DNA of 64,000 nucleotides from Lutibacter sp. (GTDB lineage Bacteria; Bacteroidota; Bacteroidia; Flavobacteriales; Flavobacteriaceae). The translations under genes were made by a program, and so were the position numbers. Of the stretch, positions 53,865 to 62,804 are shown one piece after another (position 1 is the stretch's first letter; every line of letters starts with the position of its first letter). The notes beneath the pieces are model-generated. The model was not told where the DNA came from. It did not search any database and saw only the letters and a list, made by a program, of their open reading frames with translations. Location of the stretch: positions 186,001 through 250,000 of the forward strand of contig JAUXPH010000015.1 of assembly GCA_030683995.1 (NCBI GenBank). Reading direction: 5' to 3'.

Positions 53865-55001
53865 TTAATTTATTTCACTCCAAACCACACGTTTCACATA
53901 ATCGGTATAACTCAAAATAATGCGAACCACCTTATCACTTACATTTGGCATAGAATAATCGGCTACCAAACGTAACGTTCTTTCTTCACCCCTTTTTTGT
54001 GTATTCAGCATTTCCAAAGCCTGCATAATACGTTCCGGGTTTAACCCCACCATCATTACGGATGCCTCTTCCATCGCTTCAGGGCGCTCGTGGGCTTCAC
54101 GAATATTTAATGCCGGAAAATTCATAATCGAAGATTCTTCAGAGATGGTACCGCTATCAGACAGCACCACTTTTGCATTTTTTTGCAAATGATTGTAGTC
54201 GTGAAAACCCAAAGGTTTCATTAATTGAATCAAGGAATTAAATTTAACGCCTGTTTCATTGATTTTATTTCTTGTGCGTGGATGTGTTGAAACAATAATT
54301 GGCAACTTATACGTTTCCGCAATGGCATTCAAACTTTCGACCAGCTTTATAAAATTATTGGAATTGATGTTTTCTTCCCGATGCGCTGATACCACAAAAT
54401 AATTTTCCTTTTGTAATCCCAATGTCGCCAACACCTTTGAATCGTCGATTTGTTTGCTGTACGCAGCCACCACTTCGTAAATGGGTGAGCCCGTTTTTAT
54501 GATTCTGTCGGCCTGCAAGCCTTCCCGCAACAAATATTCCCGGGCAATATCGCTGTAGGTCATGTTAATGTCGCTAATGTGATCCACTATTTTTCTGTTG
54601 GTTTCTTCAGGCACTCGCTGATCAAAACAACGGTTTCCTGCTTCCATATGAAAAATAGGGATTTTTCTTTTCTTGGCCGCAATGGCACACAAACAAGAAT
54701 TGGTATCGCCCAATACCAAGAAGGCATCTGGATTTACGGATTCCAATACGGGATCAATATTTATGAGTATTTGGCCTGCAGTTGTAGTGGCATTGTCTCC
54801 AGCGGCATTCAAAAAATAGTCAGGTTTTCTCAGCCCTAAATCTTTGAAGAATACTTCGTTTAACTCGTAGTCGTAATTTTGACCTGTATGCACTAAAATG
54901 TGTTCTATACTTTCGGTTGCGTCTAATTTTAAAATCACTCTGGAAAGGCGGATGATTTCCGGGCGGGTTCCAACTACGGTCAGGACTTTTAGTTTTTTCA
55001 T
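53865..55001 (-). CDS. UDP-N-acetylglucosamine 2-epimerase family, FnlC/WbjD-like
   Basis: The ORF track starts at a GTG; the ATG at 55001 (MKKLKVLTVVGTRPEIIRLS) is preferred, giving 378 residues. HTGQNYDYELNEVFF, HMEAGNRCFDQRVPEETNRK and VVSAHREENI are the 2-epimerase signatures. The wording is closer to the FnlC/WbjD branch, which converts UDP-N-acetyl-L-pneumosamine to UDP-L-FucNAc, than to WecB. Together with FnlB and FnlA upstream it completes that three-enzyme pathway. Confidence 0.88.
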   Translation of the reverse strand: MKKLKVLTVVGTRPEIIRLSRVILKLDATESIEHILVHTGQNYDYELNEVFFKDLGLRKPDYFLNAAGDNATTTAGQILINIDPVLESVNPDAFLVLGDTNSCLCAIAAKKRKIPIFHMEAGNRCFDQRVPEETNRKIVDHISDINMTYSDIAREYLLREGLQADRIIKTGSPIYEVVAAYSKQIDDSKVLATLGLQKENYFVVSAHREENINSNNFIKLVESLNAIAETYKLPIIVSTHPRTRNKINETGVKFNSLIQLMKPLGFHDYNHLQKNAKVVLSDSGTISEESSIMNFPALNIREAHERPEAMEEASVMMVGLNPERIMQALEMLNTQKRGEERTLRLVADYSMPNVSDKVVRIILSYTDYVKRVVWSEIN

Positions 55002-55031
55002 ATTTTGTAATTTTATCGCTGGTATCACCTA

Positions 55032-55178
55032 TTATTTCTCGCAGATATACGCAGATTTTTTTTTCGCAGATTTGCGCTGATTTTGTTTTTATTTATTTAA
55101 TAAAATTTGCGGTAATCTGCATTTTTATCTGCGGCTATCTGCGTGAAAATTTTTTCTTATGTTTTATTTCTCGCAAAT
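55032..55178. repeat. CGCAGAT repeats (cluster 1)
   Basis: TTTCTCGCAGATATACGCAG, TTTTCGCAGATTTGCGCTGA and the inverted AATCTGCATTTTTATCTGCG, CTATCTGCGTGAAAA. The cluster stands on the 3' side of the GxxExxY gene. Similar clusters flank the other side and the next two gaps of the FucNAc locus. Confidence 0.8.
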
Positions 55179-55182
55179 TTAC

Positions 55183-55560
55183 TTAAAGATTATTCACAAT
55201 TCGTTTAATGGACTCATCAATTTTTGATGTATTGAAATTGATTAATAATCCTAATTTTTTATTTGATAACTTTAAATAAGTGACTACTTGTTTGTAATGA
55301 ACATCCGTTAAATTTTCTACTGACTTAACTTCGATAATCACTTTGTCATTCACCATCAGGTCAATTCTATATCCAATATCTAATTTTATGGTTTCATATT
55401 GAAAAGGCAATCCCAATTGGCAAATTACGTTTAAATTTTCTTGTCTCAATTCATACGCTAAAGCTGCTTCATAAGCCGATTCTAATAATCCTGGACCTAA
55501 GGCGTTGTATACTTTAAATATGCAGCCTCTTATGATATAAGATATTTCGTTTTCAGACAT
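55183..55560 (-). CDS. GxxExxY protein (PD-(D/E)XK-like)
   Basis: This 125-residue protein holds the family signature GLLESAY (G-x-x-E-x-x-Y) in NALGPGLLESAYEAALAYEL, then YRIDLMVNDKVIIEVKSVEN with the D...E-V-K pattern of PD-(D/E)XK nucleases. Function is unknown. It interrupts the fnlC and fnlB genes, is unrelated to sugar synthesis, and is flanked on both sides by CGCAGAT repeats, suggesting that it came in with them. Confidence 0.88.
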   Translation of the reverse strand: MSENEISYIIRGCIFKVYNALGPGLLESAYEAALAYELRQENLNVICQLGLPFQYETIKLDIGYRIDLMVNDKVIIEVKSVENLTDVHYKQVVTYLKLSNKKLGLLINFNTSKIDESIKRIVNNL

Positions 55561-55589
55561 ACTTAAATTAATTTTTGTTTTCAGCTATT

Positions 55590-55807
55590 TTTTATTTCTC
55601 GCAGATTTTCGCGGATTTTGTTTTTATTTATTTAATAAATTTGCGTTTATCTGCGCTTTTTATCTGCGGCCATCTGCGTGAAATTTTTTACACTTCCTGA
55701 AAATTGATTGTTGTTTCTCAGATATTTATTTGTCTCTCGCTGATTTACGCTGATTTTTATCGCAGATCTTCGCTGATTTTGTTTCTCGCTGATTTACATG
55801 AAATTTT
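55590..55807. repeat. CGCAGAT repeats (cluster 2)
   Basis: TTTCTCGCAGATTTTCGCGG, TCGCTGATTTACGCTGATTT, TCGCAGATCTTCGCTGATTT and the inverted TTATCTGCGGCCATCTGCGT. It lies upstream of the GxxExxY gene and downstream of the FnlB-like gene. Confidence 0.8.
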
Positions 55808-56926
55808 TTATACTTCCTCAAAATAGGTATCCGCATCATTGGGATCATAAAACTCGTTGATCCAGAAATTGGTGTATAAAATGTCATCGCCTATATTTTT
55901 GATATTGTGTGTGTACCAAATTGGCATATCCACATAAGCCGGTTCATTGCCGTCCAAATAGAAATCCAATACTTCCTTGGTTCCTATGCGGCGTAATTGG
56001 ATTAACGCTTTTCCTTTGATGACCGCAAAGCGTTCAATTTTACGGGTATGATAATGATTTCCCCTAGTGATTCCTGGCACTGTGGTTGAAAAAGACACTT
56101 GTCCGCCAACGCCCAATCGGATCACCTCCACAAAGGAACCTCTAGGATCGGTATGCTGGGTGAATTTTACCGGAAAATGATTGGCAATGTCCATATAACA
56201 ACGGAATGTATTGAATAAATTTAATTCGAACGTGTTGTTGATTGCAGGAATTTCTCCCTTGTCCTGATATTGTGTTTTATAGTTTTCCAGCAAGGAAAGC
56301 ATGGCTGATACTTTCGAAACCGACGTATGTGGCACCAAAACTTCCTCTTTGCTTTCAGCACATTTTATTTCATTGATAATTTCACCCACCAGTTCACCCA
56401 CATAAATCAACTTTACCTCACTGTCAACCTCAATTTTTGGTATTTCATTGTGGTATAACTTATGGCAAAATGTAGCGACCACTGAATTATAATTCGGTTG
56501 TCCGAAGGGCCCAAATACATTTGGAATAATCATTCCCGTAAATTTTCCTCCTGATTTTTTTGCCCAATCTACCATCAATTCCCGGCCTTCTTTTTTGGAT
56601 TTGCCATACAGATTGTCTTTTTCTTCCTGTGTAGAGGATGAAAATAAGACGTGGGCTTTGCTATTTGTTTTGTTGAGGGCGCTGATTAATTTTTGAACCA
56701 ATCCGATGTTCGTGTCATAAATCACTTGTGGTTCATTATGGCGATTCATCGCGGCCAAATGCACAATTACATCGCATTGCGACACAAATTCATTTAATTT
56801 GTTTTCATCCTCAAAAAAACTTCTTTGAAAATCAATACGCTCAAATTCTTCGGGATGCAAGCCCACGGTGTTATATAAATGGGTGCCGACAAATCCGGCC
56901 TGGCCGGTTATTCCTATTTTTAACAT
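55808..56926 (-). CDS. FnlB/WbjC/CapF-like reductase with C-terminal cupin
   Basis: This 372-residue protein is bifunctional by architecture. The SDR half (IGITGQAGFVGTHLYN; YGKSKKEGRELMVDW with Tyr and Lys) covers residues 1-245. A cupin half (about 255-372) has HTDPRGSFVEVIRLG and NHYHTRKIERFAVIKG, the metal ligands. In FucNAc synthesis this enzyme epimerises at C3 and reduces the 4-keto sugar to UDP-N-acetyl-L-pneumosamine. It lies between the FnlA-like and FnlC-like genes. Confidence 0.92.
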   Translation of the reverse strand: MLKIGITGQAGFVGTHLYNTVGLHPEEFERIDFQRSFFEDENKLNEFVSQCDVIVHLAAMNRHNEPQVIYDTNIGLVQKLISALNKTNSKAHVLFSSSTQEEKDNLYGKSKKEGRELMVDWAKKSGGKFTGMIIPNVFGPFGQPNYNSVVATFCHKLYHNEIPKIEVDSEVKLIYVGELVGEIINEIKCAESKEEVLVPHTSVSKVSAMLSLLENYKTQYQDKGEIPAINNTFELNLFNTFRCYMDIANHFPVKFTQHTDPRGSFVEVIRLGVGGQVSFSTTVPGITRGNHYHTRKIERFAVIKGKALIQLRRIGTKEVLDFYLDGNEPAYVDMPIWYTHNIKNIGDDILYTNFWINEFYDPNDADTYFEEV

Positions 56927-57346
56927 TGTGATTGGTTTTTTATTTCTCGCGGACCTGGCTGCCGGCAGACAGGTTTACGCGGATTTTTTGTTTCTCGCTG
57001 ATTTTCGCAGATTTCTTTCGCAGATCTACGCGGATTTTGTTTTTAACTGTTTAATAAAATCTGGATAATCTGCGTTTTTTTATCTGCGTTCATCTGCGTG
57101 TAACTTTTAATTCTATATTTCCAGAAATTGATTCTTGTTTCTCAGATATTTTGCTTTATTTCTCGCGGATTTTCGCAGATTTCTTTCGCAGATCTACGCG
57201 GATTTTGTTTTTAACTATATAATAAAATTTGCGATAATCTGCGTTTTTTTATCTGCGCTCATCTGCGTGAAACTTTTATCTTATGTTTTATTTCTCGCAG
57301 ATCTACGCTGATTTTTTCCGCAGATCTACGCTGATTTTTTTTATCT
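56927..57346. repeat. CGCAGAT repeats (cluster 3)
   Basis: The 420-nt gap is made almost wholly of CGCAGATCTACGCGGATTTT, CTCGCAGATCTACGCTGATT and inverted TCTGCGTTCATCTGCGTG units, in at least two long repeats. A CTGGCTGCCGGCAGACAGG palindrome is near 56949. No gene. Confidence 0.8.
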
Positions 57347-57757
57347 TTAAATAAAATAATCCGCTTCATATCGGTATTCATCTTTTATTTCACCTAACAA
57401 ATGATCAGCCATTACCAATAATTTTGAGCCTTCTTCCAGTGATTGAATACCGGAAACATAGCCTTTGGGCACATGCAGCACATCTAATTTTTTGGTATTG
57501 ACTGTAAAAGTAAGCATTTCTAAATTTTTAGCAGGATTTTCCCAATTGTCAATTTTTATTAATCTAATTTTAAATGACCCATTTATCGCGGAAAACCATC
57601 GCTGCTCTATTTTATGTCCTTGCCAAGCCCTGATAAAATCTCCATTATTTTCAATTACATAAATTCTTTTGATGGCCGAAGCGTCAAAATCGTTGTTATA
57701 AAATACTGTTCCTCTTGCATCGGTATGGCTGTTTCCGGTGATTATTTTTGGAATCAT
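57347..57757 (-). CDS. Cupin-fold sugar isomerase/epimerase-like protein (WxcM/FdtA-like)
   Basis: This 136-residue single-domain cupin (HTDARGTVFYNNDFDASAIK, RAWQGHKIEQRWFSAINGSF, LDVLHVPKGYVSGIQSL) resembles the RmlC/WxcM/FdtA group, which move keto groups or epimerise dTDP- or UDP-sugars. It lies between the FnlA-like and FnlB-like genes, so it may modify the same sugar, but no step for it is required in the known FucNAc pathway. The substrate is unknown. Confidence 0.78.
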   Translation of the reverse strand: MIPKIITGNSHTDARGTVFYNNDFDASAIKRIYVIENNGDFIRAWQGHKIEQRWFSAINGSFKIRLIKIDNWENPAKNLEMLTFTVNTKKLDVLHVPKGYVSGIQSLEEGSKLLVMADHLLGEIKDEYRYEADYFI

Positions 57758-58104
57758 CTTTTTTGTGATTTGTGACTGGTTATTTTTAGGATAATTGTAT
57801 TATTTCTCGCTGATATACGCTGATTTCTTTCGCAAATCTACGCGGATTTTATTTTTAGCAATTTAATAAAATCTGCAGAATCGGCGTTCTTTTAATCTGC
57901 GCTCATCTGCGTGAAATATTGATTGTTGATGATTGGTGAATTATTTTTTTCAGGATGATTGTACTTTTTCTCGCTGATTTTCGCAGATCTTTCTTTTCGC
58001 AGATTTACGCTGATTTTGTTTCGCTGATTCTCGCGGATTTTTATTTGTTACTGATTCATGAAATTTGCGTGAAACATGCGTTACTAAACACTAGTAGCAA
58101 ATTA
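57758..58104. repeat. CGCAGAT repeats (cluster 4)
   Basis: TTTCTCGCTGATATACGCTG, TCGCAAATCTACGCGGATTT, TCTGCGCTCATCTGCGTGAA and TCGCTGATTCTCGCGGATTT fill the gap between the cupin gene and the FnlA-like gene. No coding sequence. Confidence 0.78.
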
Positions 58105-59139
58105 CTATCCCGGCAATTGTGCCACATCTTCCCCAAAAACTTCTTTACGAATCAATGGCAATTTCACCAATAAGGCTTTGGTGCCTTCCACGCCTAAACG
58201 TTCTGTATTGTGTGAATGGTAATCTTCTATGACTGAAACGTCCTCAATCCCTTCAGAAAAATAACGGGCATAATTTAAATCCCGATTGTCGGCCGGCACC
58301 CGGTAAAATTCCCCCATATCTTCGGCTTTCACCATTTCTTCACGGGTGCATAAAGTTTCATACAATTTTTCACCGTGACGCGTTCCAATAATTTTTACTT
58401 CATTTTTGGCATTACAGATTTCTTTTAGCGCCTGCGCCAAATCGCCTATGGTACCTGCCGGTGCTTTATTGACAAACAAATCACCCGGATTTCCGTGTTC
58501 AAATGCAAACAATACCAGCTCAACAGCTTCTTCCAAAGACATTAAGAAACGTGTCATATTTGGATCGGTAATGGTAATGGGTTTTCCTTCTTGTATTTGT
58601 TTTAAAAACAATGGAATCACAGAGCCCCGAGAGCCCATCACGTTTCCGTAACGCGTTAAACAAACGGTGGTATCCATGGTATTTCTAGACGCCGCAATGG
58701 CCACTTTTTCCATCAATGCTTTGGAGATTCCCATTGCGTTGATTGGATAAGCCGCTTTATCGGTGCTTAAACAAATTACTTTTTTCACTTTGTTAGCTGA
58801 TGCCGCATCTATGACATTTTGGGTTCCAAACACATTTGTTTTTGCGGCTTCCAACGGAAAAAACTCGCAAGAAGGCACTTGTTTTAAGGCGGCCGCATGG
58901 AAAACATAATCCACACCGCGTATGGCTTTTTCTATACTCGTGTAATCACGCACATCACCAATATAAAATTTGAGTTTCTCATTTTTTAACTGGTTACGCA
59001 TGTCATCCTGTTTTTTCTCGTCACGAGAAAAAATGCGAATTTCTTTAAAATGGTCTGTATGTAAGAAACGGTTTAATACGGCGTTCCCAAAGGAACCTGT
59101 GCCTCCTGTGATGAGGAGGGTTTTGTTTTGTATTTTCAT
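58105..59139 (-). CDS. UDP-GlcNAc 4,6-dehydratase/5-epimerase, FnlA/WbjB/CapE-like
   Basis: This soluble 344-residue SDR begins MKIQNKTLLITGGTGSFGNA and has CLSTDKAAYPINAMGISKAL, with Met in place of the usual Tyr, as known in this group. It removes water and inverts C5 of UDP-GlcNAc, the first step to UDP-L-FucNAc. LTRYGNVMGSRGSVIPLFL is another family block. FnlB and FnlC follow, separated by repeats and a GxxExxY gene. Confidence 0.93.
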   Translation of the reverse strand: MKIQNKTLLITGGTGSFGNAVLNRFLHTDHFKEIRIFSRDEKKQDDMRNQLKNEKLKFYIGDVRDYTSIEKAIRGVDYVFHAAALKQVPSCEFFPLEAAKTNVFGTQNVIDAASANKVKKVICLSTDKAAYPINAMGISKALMEKVAIAASRNTMDTTVCLTRYGNVMGSRGSVIPLFLKQIQEGKPITITDPNMTRFLMSLEEAVELVLFAFEHGNPGDLFVNKAPAGTIGDLAQALKEICNAKNEVKIIGTRHGEKLYETLCTREEMVKAEDMGEFYRVPADNRDLNYARYFSEGIEDVSVIEDYHSHNTERLGVEGTKALLVKLPLIRKEVFGEDVAQLPG

Positions 59140-59141
59140 TA

Positions 59142-60152
59142 TTAAGATTTTAAAAGTAAAATTAAATCGTCTATTTGATTAAAAGCCAACTGCTGTGTAT
59201 TTTTAATATCCTCTTTTTGAGAATCTAGCAATGCTCTTATGATATCATTGGAATCTAAAGGATTAAAAACAATTGAAGGATTACATACCGCATACGTATA
59301 AGGTAAATCTGCGCCAATAACTTTACACCCATTTTCGATGGCTTCTATAATACCTAAACCAAAGCTTTCAGATAGTGAAGGATATATTGTAAAAGTAGCT
59401 TTACCATAAATTTCACTCAATAAATCTCTGGGCACAAAACCATGATTAATTATTGGATAGCCTACTTTTTTCCTTTCTTTCACCAAATCATTTAATGCTT
59501 TATAATCACTGCCTATTGTTAAATGAAGTTCCACTTTTTTATTTAAATGATAAAACCGGCAGAACGCTTCTATGAGATTTAAATGATTTTTATGCTCACT
59601 GCCCGCACTTATGTATACAAAAACTTCTTTTTTTCTAGAGTCAATAATGCCTTTTTTTAACGACGGATAAAATGGTAGAATCAAGACTTTTTCTTTATTT
59701 ATTTTTGCTGCTTTCCTTAAAAAAACATCTTTCATTACTTGTGTTTGCACTACCCAAAAATCAGTGTTTTGTTGCAATATTTTAAAAACCTCTGCTTTTA
59801 TTTGAAAAATAATTTTTTGTTTAAATGAAATTTCCTTCGGTATTTCGAGGAAAAGCTTTTGATGAAAGTAAGTAAATACTTTGGCCTTTAATTTTAAGGA
59901 AGGTGGTATATTTCCAAAACATAAAACTTTTGAAAAATTTATGCTGTTTTTTTTATAAAATTTATGACGTTTCAGTAAACTTGCTTCGAGATAAGTAATT
60001 TCATTGTTGATTATTTCAGGATGACTATTTTTTATGCGTTTATCTAAAAGATAATGTACTTTTAACTGCCTCCTTTCAAGTTCCTCAATAAGGTAGTCGA
60101 GTAAAATTTTCCCGCCACTATTATTAATATACACCGCATCAATAAGAAGCAT
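59142..60152 (-). CDS. Glycosyltransferase family 4
   Basis: The 336-residue protein has the GT-B C-terminal signatures VFVYISAGSEHKNHLNLIEA and YPSLSESFGLGIIEAIENG. The N-terminus (MLLIDAVYINNSGGKILLDY) fits the acceptor-side domain. Sugar and acceptor are unknown. It is packed between the FnlA-like gene (2 nt) and the GT11-like gene (1 nt), so it belongs to the same operon. Confidence 0.88.
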   Translation of the reverse strand: MLLIDAVYINNSGGKILLDYLIEELERRQLKVHYLLDKRIKNSHPEIINNEITYLEASLLKRHKFYKKNSINFSKVLCFGNIPPSLKLKAKVFTYFHQKLFLEIPKEISFKQKIIFQIKAEVFKILQQNTDFWVVQTQVMKDVFLRKAAKINKEKVLILPFYPSLKKGIIDSRKKEVFVYISAGSEHKNHLNLIEAFCRFYHLNKKVELHLTIGSDYKALNDLVKERKKVGYPIINHGFVPRDLLSEIYGKATFTIYPSLSESFGLGIIEAIENGCKVIGADLPYTYAVCNPSIVFNPLDSNDIIRALLDSQKEDIKNTQQLAFNQIDDLILLLKS

Positions 60153-60153
60153 A

Positions 60154-61011
60154 CTAGTTTAATATTTTTTTAATGCTATGATTAATAAACTCTTCTGAAA
60201 AATCACTCTGAACCCATTCATGATTAGGATCATCCAAAACGTTTCCAAAATGTCGTTTATAAAAAAGAATTGGAACTTGTCCTAAATAAGCACTCCAAGC
60301 GGAAAATGTTGAATCAGAAGCAATGATAAATTTTGCTTTTGAAAGCACTAAAATATCCGCAATAGCACTTCCAAAAAAAACCAATTTAGTATTTGGAAAA
60401 TTAAGCATTTCCGATAATTCATCAGCACTGCCATCTGAGAAAATTAAAAATTCAATTTCAGAATCATAATTGTCATGAATAAACTTCATTTTTTCTAAAT
60501 ACCAAGTAAAAGAGATTCTACTTTCTATATCATAATCTCCTAATCTGATATGGACACCAACAAATTTATTGTTTATACTTTTATAACATTCCAAAACATC
60601 ATTATTTACAATACCTAATAAATGATTTTTAACCAAATCACTTTGAAAATGCAAATCAGTGAAATAATTTTTCAACCCTTCCACAACTATAATACCTTGA
60701 TCTGACATCGAAGGATTTGAATTTTCAGGAAGTCCTTTTTGTGTCAATAATAGCCATTGCTTATTTAAATTTTTAATCCCAAATGAATTAAACAAACCAT
60801 TGTAGTGTCTTTTATCCTTTTCTCTTCGAATATAGGGACCAATATTAAATTGAATCCATGATGGGTTAATTATTTCTAATTTATATTTATTTGCTAGAAT
60901 TATAGCTCTGGCATAAACAAATAAGCAATTTGCAAGGCCTGATCCCATAAATCTGATTATAAAATGCAGTTTAGATGGTAGTTTAGGATAAATAACAATT
61001 TTATTCTTCAT
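60154..61011 (-). CDS. Alpha-1,2-fucosyltransferase-like (GT11) protein
   Basis: In this 285-residue protein FMGSGLANCLFVYARAIILA resembles the N-terminal block of GT11, VGVHIRLGDY holds the HxRxGD donor motif, and IIASDSTFSAWSAYLG is the third GT11 block. It probably adds a fucose or similar deoxy sugar to the repeat unit. It overlaps the upstream deacetylase gene by 11 nt. Confidence 0.82.
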   Translation of the reverse strand: MKNKIVIYPKLPSKLHFIIRFMGSGLANCLFVYARAIILANKYKLEIINPSWIQFNIGPYIRREKDKRHYNGLFNSFGIKNLNKQWLLLTQKGLPENSNPSMSDQGIIVVEGLKNYFTDLHFQSDLVKNHLLGIVNNDVLECYKSINNKFVGVHIRLGDYDIESRISFTWYLEKMKFIHDNYDSEIEFLIFSDGSADELSEMLNFPNTKLVFFGSAIADILVLSKAKFIIASDSTFSAWSAYLGQVPILFYKRHFGNVLDDPNHEWVQSDFSEEFINHSIKKILN

Positions 61012-61747
61012 GGTAATGCTGTTTTGTGTATCGTTCTCTAAAAATGTTTAATCCCCCATACAGAATACAATTGAAATCAAAAATAGAAGAAAACTGAACA
61101 AGATTCCTATTAATTATATCAAAAGGATTTTGTTCATTAAAACTTCCTGGAATACTCGAATATAATTTATCATATCCGTATTCATTTGCTGTCACTAAAA
61201 CCAATTTATTAAATAATCCTTTTGGAAAACAAATTTCATTAATAGGTTCATTAACAAAATTTTCTAATATCTTTTTTGAAGTTATCATTTCTGTTTTCAT
61301 TTCGCTCTCAGAGAGTAAATTTAAATCTGGATGGGTATGGGTATGGGATTGAAACCTAAAACCTTTATTTTGTAAAAATATAATTTCATTTGCATTCATA
61401 AAAGTATTCGTGCCTATACAATTAGAAATTATAAAAACAGTTGGCTTTAAACCCTGATTGAAAAAGAAATCCTTATTTTTAAAAATGCCTATATAACCAT
61501 CATCAAAAGTGAGCATAATTTGATTTTTTGGTTGTGTAATTACATCAACAATTTCAAATCCCTGTTGCCTAATTATACGAATATGTTCAGTAAAAAGACT
61601 AAGCGGGGTGGACATCATTGTTTCTGGGACATCTTTATCCTTATGAACATCATGATAATATAAAACCTTGCTATTTCTATTATTATATTTAATTTTTCCC
61701 AATAGCAAAGCTGCAGAATATAAATTAGATTTAATCTTTCCTAACAT
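61001..61747 (-). CDS. Polysaccharide deacetylase (NodB-like)
   Basis: The 248-residue protein has the NodB motifs MLTFDDGYIGIFKNKDFF (motif 1) and FQSHTHTHPDLNLLS (motif 2, metal His). Later IDEICFPKGLFN-like sequence corresponds to motif 3. It should remove an acetyl group from an amino sugar of the polymer or its precursor. No clear signal peptide is seen, so it may act in the cytoplasm. It overlaps neighbours on both sides (11 and 17 nt). Confidence 0.87.
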   Translation of the reverse strand: MLGKIKSNLYSAALLLGKIKYNNRNSKVLYYHDVHKDKDVPETMMSTPLSLFTEHIRIIRQQGFEIVDVITQPKNQIMLTFDDGYIGIFKNKDFFFNQGLKPTVFIISNCIGTNTFMNANEIIFLQNKGFRFQSHTHTHPDLNLLSESEMKTEMITSKKILENFVNEPINEICFPKGLFNKLVLVTANEYGYDKLYSSIPGSFNEQNPFDIINRNLVQFSSIFDFNCILYGGLNIFRERYTKQHYHEE

Positions 61748-62804
61748 AATTTATAAGTTGATTTAAAGATTTTATATACAAATCATAATTCCAGTAGTTC
61801 AACATAAATTCTTGTCCTCGTTTTGCTTTTTCTTTTATTTGTTTTGGATGATCTATAATATTTAGTAACAATGCTGTCAGTTCTCGCTCATCATTATTTT
61901 TGAATACCCAACCCGTATTTGGCTTTAACACTAAATCATGTGAAGCACCTACAGCCGAACTACACACAACAGGCAAGCCAGCAGCCATAGCTTCATTAAC
62001 AACCAGTCCCCAAGGTTCAAAACTAGACGGCAAAATTAAAATCTGTGCACCTTGATAAGCTTGGAGCAAATCTGAACCAAATTTCTTTCCCAGCAGTTTA
62101 ATTTGTGGAGTCATGGCGATCATTTTTTTTAATTCAGCCTTATCTTCGCCATCTCCAATAAGATTTAACTCGACATTCTTGTGTTGCTTAAGAACCGTTT
62201 GAAATGATTTTATAAGTAATTGTATGTTTTTTTCAGGTGCTAATCTACCCACAAAAATAAATTTGAGAGGGTTATTATTTAATGTTTCTACATGTTTTAT
62301 TGCGAAATACTTTGCATTACTAACCATCATAGGTAAAAAAAAGATTCGATTTTCAGGCATGCCATACTTTAGAAATAAATCACGATGCAAGCCAGTTCCT
62401 CCAGGCAGCCCCACGATTTGCTTATTTGAAAAAATGAAATTCAAATAAATTTTTTTAACCATACCTTTTATTCCTGTTTTAGGCCTATAAGGGGTATCCG
62501 ATTCAACCCCAATTGTACAAGAATTAACTATAGAAAATAACCACATAATTATGAAGGGCATATGATTGTATCCGTTTATAATAACCAACTCATTTTCCTT
62601 GGAACAATTCCATAGAAAAACAATGTTTTGCCACACACTACTTTCATCAAAGAGATGCTTTGCAGAGGCAACAATTGTATTGTCATTTGTTGCTGCCGAA
62701 TTGGAATTCAAAAAAGAATAACTAATGCCTAATCTTTGATACACATTTTCTATCAAATCTTGGGTATAATTGGCAGGCTCAACAAATAGTGTATGAATTT
62801 TCAT
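61731..62804 (-). CDS. Glycosyltransferase family 4
   Basis: This 357-residue GT-B enzyme shows KFIFVGRLAPEKNIQLLIKS and LPSSFEPWGLVVNEAMAAGL, the donor-binding E-x7-E signature of GT4. The N-terminal half has KQIVGLPGGTGLHRDLF. Which sugar it adds is not readable. It directly follows the GNAT-like gene and overlaps the deacetylase gene. Confidence 0.9.
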   Translation of the reverse strand: MKIHTLFVEPANYTQDLIENVYQRLGISYSFLNSNSAATNDNTIVASAKHLFDESSVWQNIVFLWNCSKENELVIINGYNHMPFIIMWLFSIVNSCTIGVESDTPYRPKTGIKGMVKKIYLNFIFSNKQIVGLPGGTGLHRDLFLKYGMPENRIFFLPMMVSNAKYFAIKHVETLNNNPLKFIFVGRLAPEKNIQLLIKSFQTVLKQHKNVELNLIGDGEDKAELKKMIAMTPQIKLLGKKFGSDLLQAYQGAQILILPSSFEPWGLVVNEAMAAGLPVVCSSAVGASHDLVLKPNTGWVFKNNDERELTALLLNIIDHPKQIKEKAKRGQEFMLNYWNYDLYIKSLNQLINYVRKD

